From positions 1 through 64,000 of the forward strand of contig NZ_JBIQLE010000014.1 of NCBI RefSeq assembly GCF_044464525.1: a DNA stretch of 64,000 nt. The letters are read 5' to 3'. The number at the start of each line of letters is the position of its first letter. The stretch's first letter is position 1. A model generated the notes under the pieces. The model did not search any database. It saw only the letters and a program-made list of their open reading frames with translations, and was not told the DNA's origin. This document shows, piece after piece, positions 52,473 to 61,231 of the stretch. Made by a program: the position numbers and the translations under genes. This stretch comes from Pusillimonas sp044464525 (GTDB taxonomy: Bacteria; Pseudomonadota; Gammaproteobacteria; Burkholderiales; Burkholderiaceae_B).

Positions 52473-53315
52473 ATGAGAATCATAGACTTGCATTGCTATC
52501 CCAACACTCAAGAGTGGATCTCCTGCCAACAGCCTTATGTGGATGCACTGGCGGAATACTGGAATCGCCCCTGGACACCCAAAACCGAAGAAGAGGTGGT
52601 ACAGGACTTCACCGAAGCCGGCGTGGAAGCGGTATTGGTCGCCCTTGACCTGGAAACCACGGTGGGTACACCGCCATGCTCAAACGAGTTTGTCCATGAC
52701 ATGTGGAAGCGCAACGAAGGCAGGATCATCCAGGCTTGGGGCGCCCTGGAACCATCCAAAGGTGAAATCGCCATCCGCCAGGCACGCCAGGCCGTCCAAG
52801 AGTTCGGCATGATGGGTTTTCATTTTCACCCCATCATGCAGCACTTTTCTGTGGACGAGCGCCAATACTACCCGCTGTTTGAAGAAATCTCGGCGTTAGG
52901 GGCGGCGGTGATGATCGATGTTGGCACGACCGGCATGGGTGCCGGCATGCCCGGCGGCATGGGCGCCATAATCCGTCATGCTCACCCCGCCGCCATTGAT
53001 CAGCTCGCAGCCGACTTTCCCAAACTGAAGATCATCATGGCCCATCCTGGCTGGCCTTGGGTAGACGAAACCACCGCCGTCGCCCTGCATAAGGGGAATG
53101 TGCATTGGGAAATGTCGGGCTGGGCTCCCAAATACTTCTGGCCTCAGTTGAAAGTCGACATGCGCACCCGGCTGCAAGACAAGATCATGTTTGGCAGTGA
53201 CTACCCAAGCATGCCTTACGAGCGGCTATTACGCGAATGGGCCGAGCTGGGTTACAGCGACGCCATCATGGAAAAAATCTTCCACGGCAATGCCGAGCGG
53301 ATTCTGGGGCTATAA
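52473..53315 (+). CDS. Amidohydrolase family 2 protein (COG2159)
   Basis: A 280-residue TIM-barrel metal enzyme. Candidate ligands are in IIDLHCYP (only one His, unlike the usual HxH), GFHFHPI, IMAHPGWPW and FGSDYPS. Such proteins include decarboxylases and lactone or ester hydrolases. GAGGG precedes the ATG. It is 23 bp after the ligase and likely cotranscribed. Its stop meets the tetR stop. Activity unknown. Confidence 0.85.
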   Translation: MRIIDLHCYPNTQEWISCQQPYVDALAEYWNRPWTPKTEEEVVQDFTEAGVEAVLVALDLETTVGTPPCSNEFVHDMWKRNEGRIIQAWGALEPSKGEIAIRQARQAVQEFGMMGFHFHPIMQHFSVDERQYYPLFEEISALGAAVMIDVGTTGMGAGMPGGMGAIIRHAHPAAIDQLAADFPKLKIIMAHPGWPWVDETTAVALHKGNVHWEMSGWAPKYFWPQLKVDMRTRLQDKIMFGSDYPSMPYERLLREWAELGYSDAIMEKIFHGNAERILGL

Positions 53316-53316
53316 A

Positions 53317-53958
53317 CTACTTAACGGGTTCCAGCCCGTGTATGTATAGACGGAACTGCTTGCGCAGCGCGGCAAGCCCCTCTTTAAGGTCTGGGTTGTC
53401 TTCGGATATCCACAAGCGCACTGCACCTGCATAGATATAGAACAACCCCAGCGCTATGGTCGCTGGGTTCTCGCGCGAAAGAATACGCCCCCGCTCCTGG
53501 GCATCGGCCACCAATTGCCTGACGGAGTCGACCACACGAAGGCGGTTGTCGTTGAACTCTACCGACAACTTGCCATGCCGATAGAAGGTTAATTCGCGCA
53601 GCAATATGCGTGACAGCGTGGGGTTGCCGGCAAAATCTTCATATAAAAACGAAAAGAACGAGACCAGTTGCTCTAGCAAAGACTTGCGTGTACTGATCGC
53701 TTGCGATGCGCGCTGCTGAATTTCATTAAGGTGATCGACATAGATCAGAAAGATCAGATCACGTTTGTCGTCGGCGTAATTGAATAAAGTGCCCAACCCG
53801 ACCCGCGCCCGCTTGGCTATGTCGCGCGTCGTGGCGGCATCGTAGCCCAGTTCGGTAAAAAGCTCTTTTGCCGCGGCTTTTATGCGCAGCAGCTTTTCTT
53901 GCTTGTTTTGCTCACGCAACCCCATTACAGGCTGATCGACCTTAGCGGCTTTATCCAT
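53317..53958 (-). CDS. TetR family transcriptional regulator
   Basis: A 213-residue regulator with a canonical N-terminal HTH (AAAKELFTELGYDAATTRDIAKRARVGLGTLFNYADDKRDLIFLIY) and a helical ligand domain. It converges with the ligase-amidohydrolase pair. A TGAACAAGTTCA element lies 133 bp upstream, and two more lie between the SDR and ligase genes, so this protein is the likely binder. The ligand could be the CoA or AMP ester or the free acid. Confidence 0.9.
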   Translation of the reverse strand: MDKAAKVDQPVMGLREQNKQEKLLRIKAAAKELFTELGYDAATTRDIAKRARVGLGTLFNYADDKRDLIFLIYVDHLNEIQQRASQAISTRKSLLEQLVSFFSFLYEDFAGNPTLSRILLRELTFYRHGKLSVEFNDNRLRVVDSVRQLVADAQERGRILSRENPATIALGLFYIYAGAVRLWISEDNPDLKEGLAALRKQFRLYIHGLEPVK

Positions 53959-54090
53959 TTTTAGTAATCTACTCGTTCAGAATCATAAGGAAGTCGACGG
54001 ACACTTGGGTTGATATCAGCCGACGCAAACTGGAGGCAAAGCTCGCTTACCTGAAGACTGAAGACAGTACTTTATCCTTTTATAATAAAA

Positions 54091-54105
54091 TGAACAAGTT
54101 CAATT
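54091..54105. promoter_or_regulatory. TetR-type operator upstream of tetR
   Basis: ATGAACAAGTTCAAT, carrying TGAAC-AA-GTTCA, third copy of the cluster palindrome. Position fits autoregulation of the minus-strand tetR. Confidence 0.55.
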
Positions 54106-54215
54106 AAATCATTAGTGCGCTAAAAATATTTAGCGTGAGAGGTTGCGCCAACATCAGTGTGCCGCAGGTCCTCGTTTCCACCGAGGAACCGGCAATACTA
54201 CTACCTTAGCCTGTG

Positions 54216-55190
54216 CTATAGCTTGAACAACATTTTAGCGTTCAATCGGCCGATCTTCTGGCGATCCGGTTCAGAGATCGAAGCATTGTCAAACCAGTCG
54301 GCGGCATGGTCGATGTTCTCAAAAGGCCAGTCCGTGGAAAACAAGATGCGATCGGAACCGATCTCCAGCAGCGCATCGATCATGGTCTGAGTGCGAAAGT
54401 TACCCGACGTCGTCACGTAAAAATTCTCGTTGAAGTATTCTGCGATGCGGCGGTTTGCTGGATAGTTGGGAGGCATGCGAACCCAGGCATTGCGATTGTC
54501 GATGCGCCACATCATGTACGGCAAGCCCTCGCCCATGTGGCCAAGCACGATGCGCAAGCCAGGGTGCTTGTCGAAGAGGCCCGACCCCATCAGCCGCAAT
54601 GCATGGACGGCAGTTTCCTGGGCAAAGGCCCAGGTCGGCCCCATCAGCCATGGATGGTCATCATAGATGCGACTATCTTGCGGCAAAGGATTACGCGGAT
54701 GCAGGTAGAACGGAACATCCAGCTTCGCAACAGTCGCCCAAAAATCCAGATACTGTGACAGATCGTAATACAGCAAAGTGTCATCATCGCTGCGCTGACT
54801 GAAACCATTGACCAAGGCCCCCACAAAGCCCAGTTCATTCACGCAGCGTTCCAGTTCGCGTGACGCCGCCTCAGGGTCCTGCAAAGGAAGCGCAGCAAAG
54901 GCCCGAAACCGATCTGGACGCTTGGCGCACTCTTCTGCGAGCACGTCATTTGCCCTCTTGGCAATTTCGACGGCTCGCGCCACACCCGGAATAGCCTGAA
55001 CGGCTGGCGCGTTAAGGGACAGAATCATGATTTCGATCTCGTGTTTATCCATAAGGTCGAGCCTCTGGCCGTGAATATCAAGAAGGCGTGCCTGAAGCTC
55101 GGTCCAATAATCGCCAGGCACGAAGCCGGCCGAGTCCATCAGCGTTTCCTGAATGGCGAAATGTTCTTCTAGTGCGATTTTTCCTTGCAT
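54216..55190 (-). CDS. Gamma-resorcylate (2,6-dihydroxybenzoate) decarboxylase-type amidohydrolase
   Basis: A 324-residue enzyme. With the ATG giving MQGKIALEEH (GGAG upstream), the metal ligands fall at E8, H10, H164 and D287, with H218 and E221 as the catalytic pair. These are the numbers I recall for gamma-resorcylate decarboxylase. VNGFSQ, FYLHPRNPLPQDSRIYDDHP and SGNFRTQT are family hallmarks. The enzyme reversibly removes CO2 from ortho-hydroxy aromatic acids without cofactor. Related 2,3-dihydroxybenzoate and hydroxypicolinate decarboxylases share the fold. Last gene of the right arm. Confidence 0.9.
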   Translation of the reverse strand: MQGKIALEEHFAIQETLMDSAGFVPGDYWTELQARLLDIHGQRLDLMDKHEIEIMILSLNAPAVQAIPGVARAVEIAKRANDVLAEECAKRPDRFRAFAALPLQDPEAASRELERCVNELGFVGALVNGFSQRSDDDTLLYYDLSQYLDFWATVAKLDVPFYLHPRNPLPQDSRIYDDHPWLMGPTWAFAQETAVHALRLMGSGLFDKHPGLRIVLGHMGEGLPYMMWRIDNRNAWVRMPPNYPANRRIAEYFNENFYVTTSGNFRTQTMIDALLEIGSDRILFSTDWPFENIDHAADWFDNASISEPDRQKIGRLNAKMLFKL

Positions 55191-55273
55191 GTCAGCTCCG
55201 TTGAGTTTTCTTGGTTTGTTAAGGCTTCGCGACACGCAATTGAATAGTGGGAAACTCGGCCATGCGATTATGA

Positions 55274-55459
55274 GCGACCGAACATAACAGGTGTACGGTC
55301 AGTATCGCGTTGACTCCAAGCGGTAAGGCCTTGGTCGAACAACTGAGGCCGCTTGCTGCGCATTTCGAGGCGGTGGGTACCAAATGATTTAGCGCGAAAG
55401 AAATCGCCTGGCTAAAACAAGCGCTCGCCCAGATACACGACGATCTCCAGGAACTTTAG
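55274..55459 (+). pseudogene. MarR-family regulator C-terminal remnant
   Basis: On the plus strand the frame reads ALTPSGKALVEQLRPLAAHF, then a TGA, then in the same frame FSAKEIAWLKQALAQIHDDL and a final TAG. This is the end of a MarR domain (wing end LTxxGxxLV plus the C-terminal dimer helix). The N-terminal DNA-binding part is missing. It fills the gap between the decarboxylase and the CocE gene, both on the minus strand. Confidence 0.65.
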
Positions 55460-55510
55460 GCTTGAAGGCCACGCCGTCATATCAGTGTGAATAAGCCTCG
55501 TCCACGATCA

Positions 55511-57130
55511 TCACCTTGGACAATACGGCAGAATCAGTCGCGACTGATGGACCGCATCGTGGTGATAGGTGTCGGTTCCAACCTTCTGTCCATACCAATG
55601 CGTCATCGGCGCATCGGCGATCAGCGAATCGAAATTGCTGATTTCCAGCCGTATGCGTTCGCCGGGTTTTACCAGGAACGACATTGGCAACAGCTCAATC
55701 CGCATTTCATAGACTGTTCCTGGCGTCAAAGAATCGACTTCGCCATGCTTGTGAAATGGCAACATCTCTTGCGTCAGTGTGGGGTCTTCAGCCCGATGAG
55801 ATGCACGCAGCCATCCCTGGGTAACCTTCCGCGCAGCAAATCCATGCTTTGCCGGCGTCAAGACCTGCAGCTTGGCGATTACGTCCATATCGCTCTGATC
55901 GGTCGATCCGTGCAGCACCAGCACGCCGTGCCCCGTAAACTCACGCGCCACAGAGAATTCGCCGCTGGTATAAGTGACAACGCGCGCGGTGTGGTCAGGG
56001 ATGCCGTCTATTATCGTCGTTACTCCCAGCATCCACTGCGGATCAGGGTAGCTCCAGGAAGTGGCAACCTCGTCGTTGCCGGCAGGTTCACCGACTAAAG
56101 AACCGTCGTTCAGCGAGCGCACCACCCCGCTTCTACGAGAGGAAAGATAGTAGCTATCCGGCGTGGCTTCTGGTGGAGGCCAGCATTCGGCGGACCGGTA
56201 TCTGCCATCTCCATTGACGAACGCACGTACTGCGGGACGCTCCATTACCTTGGTGTCCTTCCCTTTCAAATGATGGTCATACCAAGGAAGGATCTCGCGC
56301 CGATGGAAATCTTCATCGTCAAAGATTCTTTGCGCATCAGAGAACGTATAAGACTCAATGAGCAACAACTGCTTCGGCCCGCGCACGCGATTGAATCCCA
56401 TGACATTGCCACGCAGATGCAAGCCGGCTTTGCTCCATGCTCCGATGGAGAACACTGGAATATCCACCTGATCGAGCTCCCAGAACGGCGAACGGCGACG
56501 GTGCCAGTCGTTGTCCAGAGTGTTGGAAATGATATTGGGCAGCAACTCATGACGCTGGCCACCACGCACGTCGTGCCCTTCCGCCTGGTGTTGCAGCATT
56601 ACCGCGCCCATCAACCATGGGCTCAACAGCCCGATCTGCGGGATGCCGCCATGGTAGAGCCAATCTCGATACATATCGTTTGAACCGTCATAGGGCACGA
56701 TGGTCTTCAAATGCGGCGGCCGGGTGCGCGCCGCATTCCATTGGCTCCAGGCGAAGTAAGACTGTCCGATCATGCCCACATTGCTGTCGCACCAGGGCTG
56801 AGCGGCCACATGCTCGATGGCGTCATGAATGGCCTCCCCTTCTGCTCGAGACACAGCATCCCATACCCCTTCAGATCGCCCGCTGCCCGGCACATCGACG
56901 ATGACATAAGCGTAACCCTCGTCGAGATACATCTGCATGGGGCCATACTCGACAAACGGAAATACCCAGTGCGCGGGCAAGCGGCGCAAGGCCTTCTGGT
57001 ACGGCGATGCCGCCAACAATACCGGGTAAGACTCCGAGCCGTGCTCCGGCAGGTAGACGTCTGCCCTTAGCAATACGCCTTCCCGGGTTGAAAACTCGAT
57101 TTCAAAGGGTTGAACACTCACGGCAACCAT
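55511..57130 (-). CDS. CocE/NonD family hydrolase (X-Pro dipeptidyl-peptidase-like)
   Basis: A 539-residue serine hydrolase. The alpha/beta-hydrolase part has YVIVDVPGSGRSEG and the nucleophile elbow GQSYFA near residue 125; the Asp and His are expected later. The C-terminal beta-sandwich is the X-Pro_dipeptidase C domain (VLHGSTDQSDMDVIAKLQVL). Members hydrolyse esters such as cocaine. Here it may release an aromatic acid from an ester or amide. It follows the MFS gene in the right-arm run. Confidence 0.88.
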   Translation of the reverse strand: MVAVSVQPFEIEFSTREGVLLRADVYLPEHGSESYPVLLAASPYQKALRRLPAHWVFPFVEYGPMQMYLDEGYAYVIVDVPGSGRSEGVWDAVSRAEGEAIHDAIEHVAAQPWCDSNVGMIGQSYFAWSQWNAARTRPPHLKTIVPYDGSNDMYRDWLYHGGIPQIGLLSPWLMGAVMLQHQAEGHDVRGGQRHELLPNIISNTLDNDWHRRRSPFWELDQVDIPVFSIGAWSKAGLHLRGNVMGFNRVRGPKQLLLIESYTFSDAQRIFDDEDFHRREILPWYDHHLKGKDTKVMERPAVRAFVNGDGRYRSAECWPPPEATPDSYYLSSRRSGVVRSLNDGSLVGEPAGNDEVATSWSYPDPQWMLGVTTIIDGIPDHTARVVTYTSGEFSVAREFTGHGVLVLHGSTDQSDMDVIAKLQVLTPAKHGFAARKVTQGWLRASHRAEDPTLTQEMLPFHKHGEVDSLTPGTVYEMRIELLPMSFLVKPGERIRLEISNFDSLIADAPMTHWYGQKVGTDTYHHDAVHQSRLILPYCPR

Positions 57131-57201
57131 ATCGCAAATCCAGGAAAAGTTGTTGGCCAGCTATCAGAAATTAAAGCTCAAACAATAGCGACGTTCGCCC
57201 G

Positions 57202-58485
57202 TCAGGCCGCCGCAGCCGGCTCTGCCGCTACCGGCGCAGGCTCACGACTGGCGAAGCGATAGGCGCCCAGAGCCTTGAAGCAGAAAGCGCATAGCACCAA
57301 CAACAATGCCAGGGCGAACAATGCTTGGCTATATCCCCCAAAGTTGCTGCGGCTAACACCTACCGCCATGATGCCAAGAGCCGCGCACAGCTGAAACGCC
57401 GCAAAAATGACGCCGTAAATGGCGCCGAAAGACTTGATGCCGAAATAACGCGGAATAATATAGCTAAGCACGTCAAACTCGGCGCCAACCACAAAGCCAA
57501 TGGCCGCCGCGCATAGAATGGCTGAATTGAATGGAGCGCCAGAACCGAGACCGAATAAGGCCAAGGCTGCCACCAGACACAATACGATCATGATGGTCGA
57601 GGCATGGATACGATCCAACAACCAGCCTGTGCAGACCCGGCCGAAAATCAAGGCAATGCCCAGTACAGCCTGCAACCCGCCCGCTGCCTGCGGAGTCATG
57701 CCCAAATCAATCAGCACCCGGGTCTGGTGCACAATAGCCGCAGTGCTGACTGCTCCAAGCAGTGCGAAGGCCAGCACAATGATTTTCAACTCGCGCGTCT
57801 GCCAGGAAGCTTTCAGATCCATGCCACGCAACACGGCCGTTGCATGGCCCTTATGCTGGATCGAATCCTTGCGATCTTTCAGAAAGAAGAAAGCAATCGG
57901 CCAGGTCACCACGATGGCCACCAAACCAAGGGCGACGTAGGCCGTGCGCCAGCCGTAGTTGGCAATCATGTAGACGGCCAGGGGCGGCATCATGGCAGCG
58001 CCGATGCCGATTCCCGCATTGGCGATACCGAATGCCAGGCCCAGACGCCGTTCGAACCACATTCCCGTCAATTTCAGGTACGCAATCGGCCAAGCGCCTA
58101 ATCCGCACCAGGCGATCACCACCCAGGCCGCATAGAACACCCAGATATTATTGGGAAGAAAATGCAAGCACGCATAACTGACTCCCAGCAGCGGCACTGA
58201 AATCAATACCAGCGGCCGTCCGCCAAAACGATCGACCAAACGCCCTTGAACGATCGACGTCAGCATGATCATGAAGGAAATAATCATGGCGCCCGCAGAA
58301 ATCGAGGCAATACTCCAACCGAATTCCTGATGCAGCGGCGTGATGAAAGTGCCGAAGCAGAACACCAGCAATACGCTGGGCCCAAGTGATAACCCGACCA
58401 AGCTGGCCAGAGTTGTCTTCCAGCCCTGGTAAACATTGCCCGACGAGTCGACCAGCGACTCACTCTCCATGATGTGGCTACTCAT
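57202..58485 (-). CDS. MFS transporter (monocarboxylate/oxalate-formate antiporter-like)
   Basis: A 427-residue carrier with 12 predicted membrane helices. GRLVDRFGGRPLVLISVP is the MFS loop 2-3 signature, and the N-terminus GLSLGPSVLLVFCFGTFITPLHQEFGW fits the OFA/MCT subgroup. ACAGGAGACAG lies before the ATG. Placed between CocE and FAH genes, it likely imports the cluster substrate, a second route beside the TRAP system. Confidence 0.9.
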   Translation of the reverse strand: MSSHIMESESLVDSSGNVYQGWKTTLASLVGLSLGPSVLLVFCFGTFITPLHQEFGWSIASISAGAMIISFMIMLTSIVQGRLVDRFGGRPLVLISVPLLGVSYACLHFLPNNIWVFYAAWVVIAWCGLGAWPIAYLKLTGMWFERRLGLAFGIANAGIGIGAAMMPPLAVYMIANYGWRTAYVALGLVAIVVTWPIAFFFLKDRKDSIQHKGHATAVLRGMDLKASWQTRELKIIVLAFALLGAVSTAAIVHQTRVLIDLGMTPQAAGGLQAVLGIALIFGRVCTGWLLDRIHASTIMIVLCLVAALALFGLGSGAPFNSAILCAAAIGFVVGAEFDVLSYIIPRYFGIKSFGAIYGVIFAAFQLCAALGIMAVGVSRSNFGGYSQALFALALLLVLCAFCFKALGAYRFASREPAPVAAEPAAAA

Positions 58486-58522
58486 TTCTGTCTCCTGTCT
58501 TTTCTAATAAAAATAGTAGTTG

Positions 58523-59482
58523 CTACTGCACTTCAATTACGTTGCGCAAAACGCCAATGCCCGCCACTTCCACTTCAATTACGTCACCGTCCTTCATGAA
58601 TACCGGAGGCTTGCGCCCGACCCCCACGCCCGCAGGCGTTCCTGTCAGCAGCACGTCGCCCGGGCGAAATTCATACCACTTCGAAAAATAGGCAATCATT
58701 TCGGCGATGCTGAAGATCAAATCGGCGACCGGCTCCGACTGCATGACCACGCCGTTCAGGCGTGTGGTCAGCCGCAGCGTGTTTACATCCGGCACTTCGT
58801 CAATCGTCAGCAGAGTCGGCCCTAGCGGCGTGAACCCCGGGAACTGCTTGCCCATGATGTTCACTTCCCAGGTGCGCCGCGCGTCCCAGGGACTGGTCGC
58901 ATCCCAAACGTCAGCCACCCAGTCGCGTGCTGACACATCATTGGCCACGGTATAGCCGGCAACATAATCAAGCGCCTCGTCGCTGCTCACGCCATGACAT
59001 TTCCTGCCAAAAATCACGGCCAGCTCGCCCTCGTAATCCAAATGCTCGGCGGCATCTTTCGGTATAGGTATCGAGGCGCAGGTTCCCGTCAACGAATTGA
59101 CGCTCTTCATGAAAGCCGTAGGGTGAGGCGGCACAGGTGTTCCCGCCATTTCTGCCAAATGAGATCGATATGCCAGACCGGCCGCCACGATCAAGCGCGG
59201 ATCAGGCACCGGTGCCAGCAGTCGCGTGGTGGCAGGCGTCACAACACCGCGATCGCGTAAGGTTGCAAGCTCAGCAGCGGTCGAGTTCTGCACGCGCTCT
59301 ACGATTAGCCGCAGCACAGCAAGCCCCTCTTCACCGGCTTCCAGGATGTCGCGAACGCTATCAGGCAACCAGACTTGGACAGTTCCGGCAAGAGCAGCCT
59401 GGCGCAGATGTAGGACTTCACCCGATGCCAGAAGTACGCCGGGCTCGCCGTTTCGTCCGCAGTCGATCGTAACCAGCCTCAT
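58523..59482 (-). CDS. Fumarylacetoacetate hydrolase family protein
   Basis: A 319-residue FAH-superfamily enzyme. The C-terminal catalytic domain shows HPTAFMKSVNSLTG, the metal-binding DYEGELAVIFGRKC and VANDVSARDW, and LLTGTPAGVGVG. Such enzymes cleave C-C bonds in, or isomerise, dicarboxylic acids produced by ring cleavage. It overlaps the VOC gene by 4 bp, so the two are coupled and likely act in sequence. Confidence 0.93.
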   Translation of the reverse strand: MRLVTIDCGRNGEPGVLLASGEVLHLRQAALAGTVQVWLPDSVRDILEAGEEGLAVLRLIVERVQNSTAAELATLRDRGVVTPATTRLLAPVPDPRLIVAAGLAYRSHLAEMAGTPVPPHPTAFMKSVNSLTGTCASIPIPKDAAEHLDYEGELAVIFGRKCHGVSSDEALDYVAGYTVANDVSARDWVADVWDATSPWDARRTWEVNIMGKQFPGFTPLGPTLLTIDEVPDVNTLRLTTRLNGVVMQSEPVADLIFSIAEMIAYFSKWYEFRPGDVLLTGTPAGVGVGRKPPVFMKDGDVIEVEVAGIGVLRNVIEVQ

Positions 59483-59991
59483 GACGCTTCGGCTTGCTGA
59501 GAGGTAAAGAAGCGGTCGCCAAAATCGAAGTAATCAGCGTGCTGGAAGCCGTTCTCGTAATATTGGATCTCCCACCAGTTGTGATCCAGGTCTTCCATGT
59601 AAAAGGAATAGACGCCGTGCATTTCCGTAGGCGCCAGCACCTGCCTGATGCCGTAAGCTTCCTTATATTCCAGCGCTTTCGCATGCGCTTGATCGACCTC
59701 ATCGCGACTGGTCACATCCAGGCCCCAATGGTTCAGAACATGGCAGGGGTGGATTTGATCGCCCACTTCAACACAAACTATATGAAAGGCCATCCCGAGC
59801 CTGACAGCCAAGGCACTGATAGCGTGATGCACGCATTCCAGACCCAGAAACTCTTCGTAGAACCTACGAGACGCCTTGAGATCGAAGCATTCAAGCGTAC
59901 CGTGCCCCAATACATAAGGCTTTAGTACCGACGTGCGCCCGATAGGATCAATACGGCATGATTCGGGCAAGGGGTTAGTTGATATCGTCAT
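59479..59991 (-). CDS. VOC family protein, extradiol dioxygenase-like
   Basis: A 170-residue protein of the glyoxalase/extradiol fold. The 2-His-1-carboxylate set is complete: H30 (LGHGTLEC), H88 (LNHWGLDV) and E141 (WWEIQYY). TrpTrpGlu followed by YY is typical of ring-cleaving members. Coupled to the FAH-family hydrolase, which would act on its product. Single VOC unit size is at the small end for extradiol enzymes; a lyase or isomerase role is not ruled out. Confidence 0.85.
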   Translation of the reverse strand: MTISTNPLPESCRIDPIGRTSVLKPYVLGHGTLECFDLKASRRFYEEFLGLECVHHAISALAVRLGMAFHIVCVEVGDQIHPCHVLNHWGLDVTSRDEVDQAHAKALEYKEAYGIRQVLAPTEMHGVYSFYMEDLDHNWWEIQYYENGFQHADYFDFGDRFFTSQQAEAS

Positions 59992-59994
59992 GGT

Positions 59995-61047
59995 TCAGTC
60001 CTTGGTCTCCAGAGTCGTAATAGCTTTATCCGCTTCGCTGACGAACGCGTCGGCACGAAACTCATGTTCAGGAAGGTCGCACTTGCCGACAAAATCGCGC
60101 CGTGCCGAATCCACCATCACAGGTGCGCCACAGGCGTAGACCTGATGCCCCGCCAGGCTTGGATAATCTTGAATGACGGCGTGGTGCACCAGGCCCTCGC
60201 GTCCTTGCCAATTGCAAGTAGAACTCGCCTTGCTAAGTACGGGCGTATAGAAAATGTGTTCGTGATCTTGGGCCCATTTCGCAGCAAGCTCATCCATATA
60301 CAGGTCGATGCGCGTGCGTGCGCCCCAGTACACATGAAGAGGCCGGCGGGACCCCTGCGCCAACGCATGCTCGACGATGGATTTGATGGGGGCAAAGCCG
60401 GTACCGGAGGCCAGAAGGATTACCGGTTTGTCCGATGTTTCGTCCAGGAAAAATTGCCCTATAGGAGCTTCGATACGCAGCATTTCCCGTGCTTTGAGCG
60501 TGGTAAAGACTTTCTCGGTAAACTCACCGCCAGGCATGTGCCGCACGTGCAGCCATACTTGCCGCACGCCATCCGGCACCGGCGCATTAGCGATCGAATA
60601 CGATCGGCGCGTATCTGAATCGAGCAAGATATCCAGATACTGGCCAGCGTGAAAACGCAGTGGCTCGTTCGGCGGCAGGCCTAACGACAAAACCATGACG
60701 TCAGGCGCCGCCCGGTCAACCGACATGACGCGCACCGGCAATTGCTGCAACGGGAAATTCAGCGAGGTGTCGTACTCCTCGATTTCTATCGTGCAGTCGC
60801 TAAGCGCTTTTGCCTGACACAGGTGCACATAGCCTTGGCCGCGTTCAGCGTCATTCAGATAAGCTGGATGCACTTCGCCCACATCGACTTGGCCGGTTAT
60901 GACACGCCCCCGACAACTGCGACAAACCCCCGAACGGCAACTGAAAGGAAGGCCGGCGCCGGCCTGCAAACCCGCGCCCAATACGGATTGCTGCGGCGAG
61001 CAAGGAAACTGTCGCCCGCTCGGCTGCAAGGTCACCATATAGCTCAT
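59995..61047 (-). CDS. 2Fe-2S/FAD/NAD(P)H oxidoreductase (oxygenase reductase)
   Basis: A 350-residue electron-transfer protein with an N-terminal plant-type ferredoxin (C37, C42, C45, C77), then an FAD domain (RRSYSIANAP) and an NAD domain (VILLASGTGFAPIKSIVEHAL). This is the order found in benzoate and phenol oxygenase reductases, opposite to VanB. It probably feeds the Rieske oxygenase at 44831-45868, the only such oxygenase here. ATG chosen at MSYMVTLQ; the frame is 29 codons longer. First gene of the right-arm run. Confidence 0.9.
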   Translation of the reverse strand: MSYMVTLQPSGRQFPCSPQQSVLGAGLQAGAGLPFSCRSGVCRSCRGRVITGQVDVGEVHPAYLNDAERGQGYVHLCQAKALSDCTIEIEEYDTSLNFPLQQLPVRVMSVDRAAPDVMVLSLGLPPNEPLRFHAGQYLDILLDSDTRRSYSIANAPVPDGVRQVWLHVRHMPGGEFTEKVFTTLKAREMLRIEAPIGQFFLDETSDKPVILLASGTGFAPIKSIVEHALAQGSRRPLHVYWGARTRIDLYMDELAAKWAQDHEHIFYTPVLSKASSTCNWQGREGLVHHAVIQDYPSLAGHQVYACGAPVMVDSARRDFVGKCDLPEHEFRADAFVSEADKAITTLETKD

Positions 61048-61231
61048 TACGTCTTGTCTCCCGAAGCAATATTTCAATTCAGGAAAGCATAAGTGAGCGC
61101 AGAATGCAGGGCCAACGAATTGTTGTGATGGCAATTATCACTGCGGTGAATATGAGGGTGATCCGGTTTCGCTGCTTGTGCCTCAGTGCTACGAGCAACG
61201 AATCACGAACCCCATGATCGGCAAGACGCTT

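Noticed and set aside
55276..55298. Weak dyad ACCGAACAT...GTGTACGGT as an operator
   Set aside because: Only 6 of 9 arm positions match, and it falls inside the MarR remnant.
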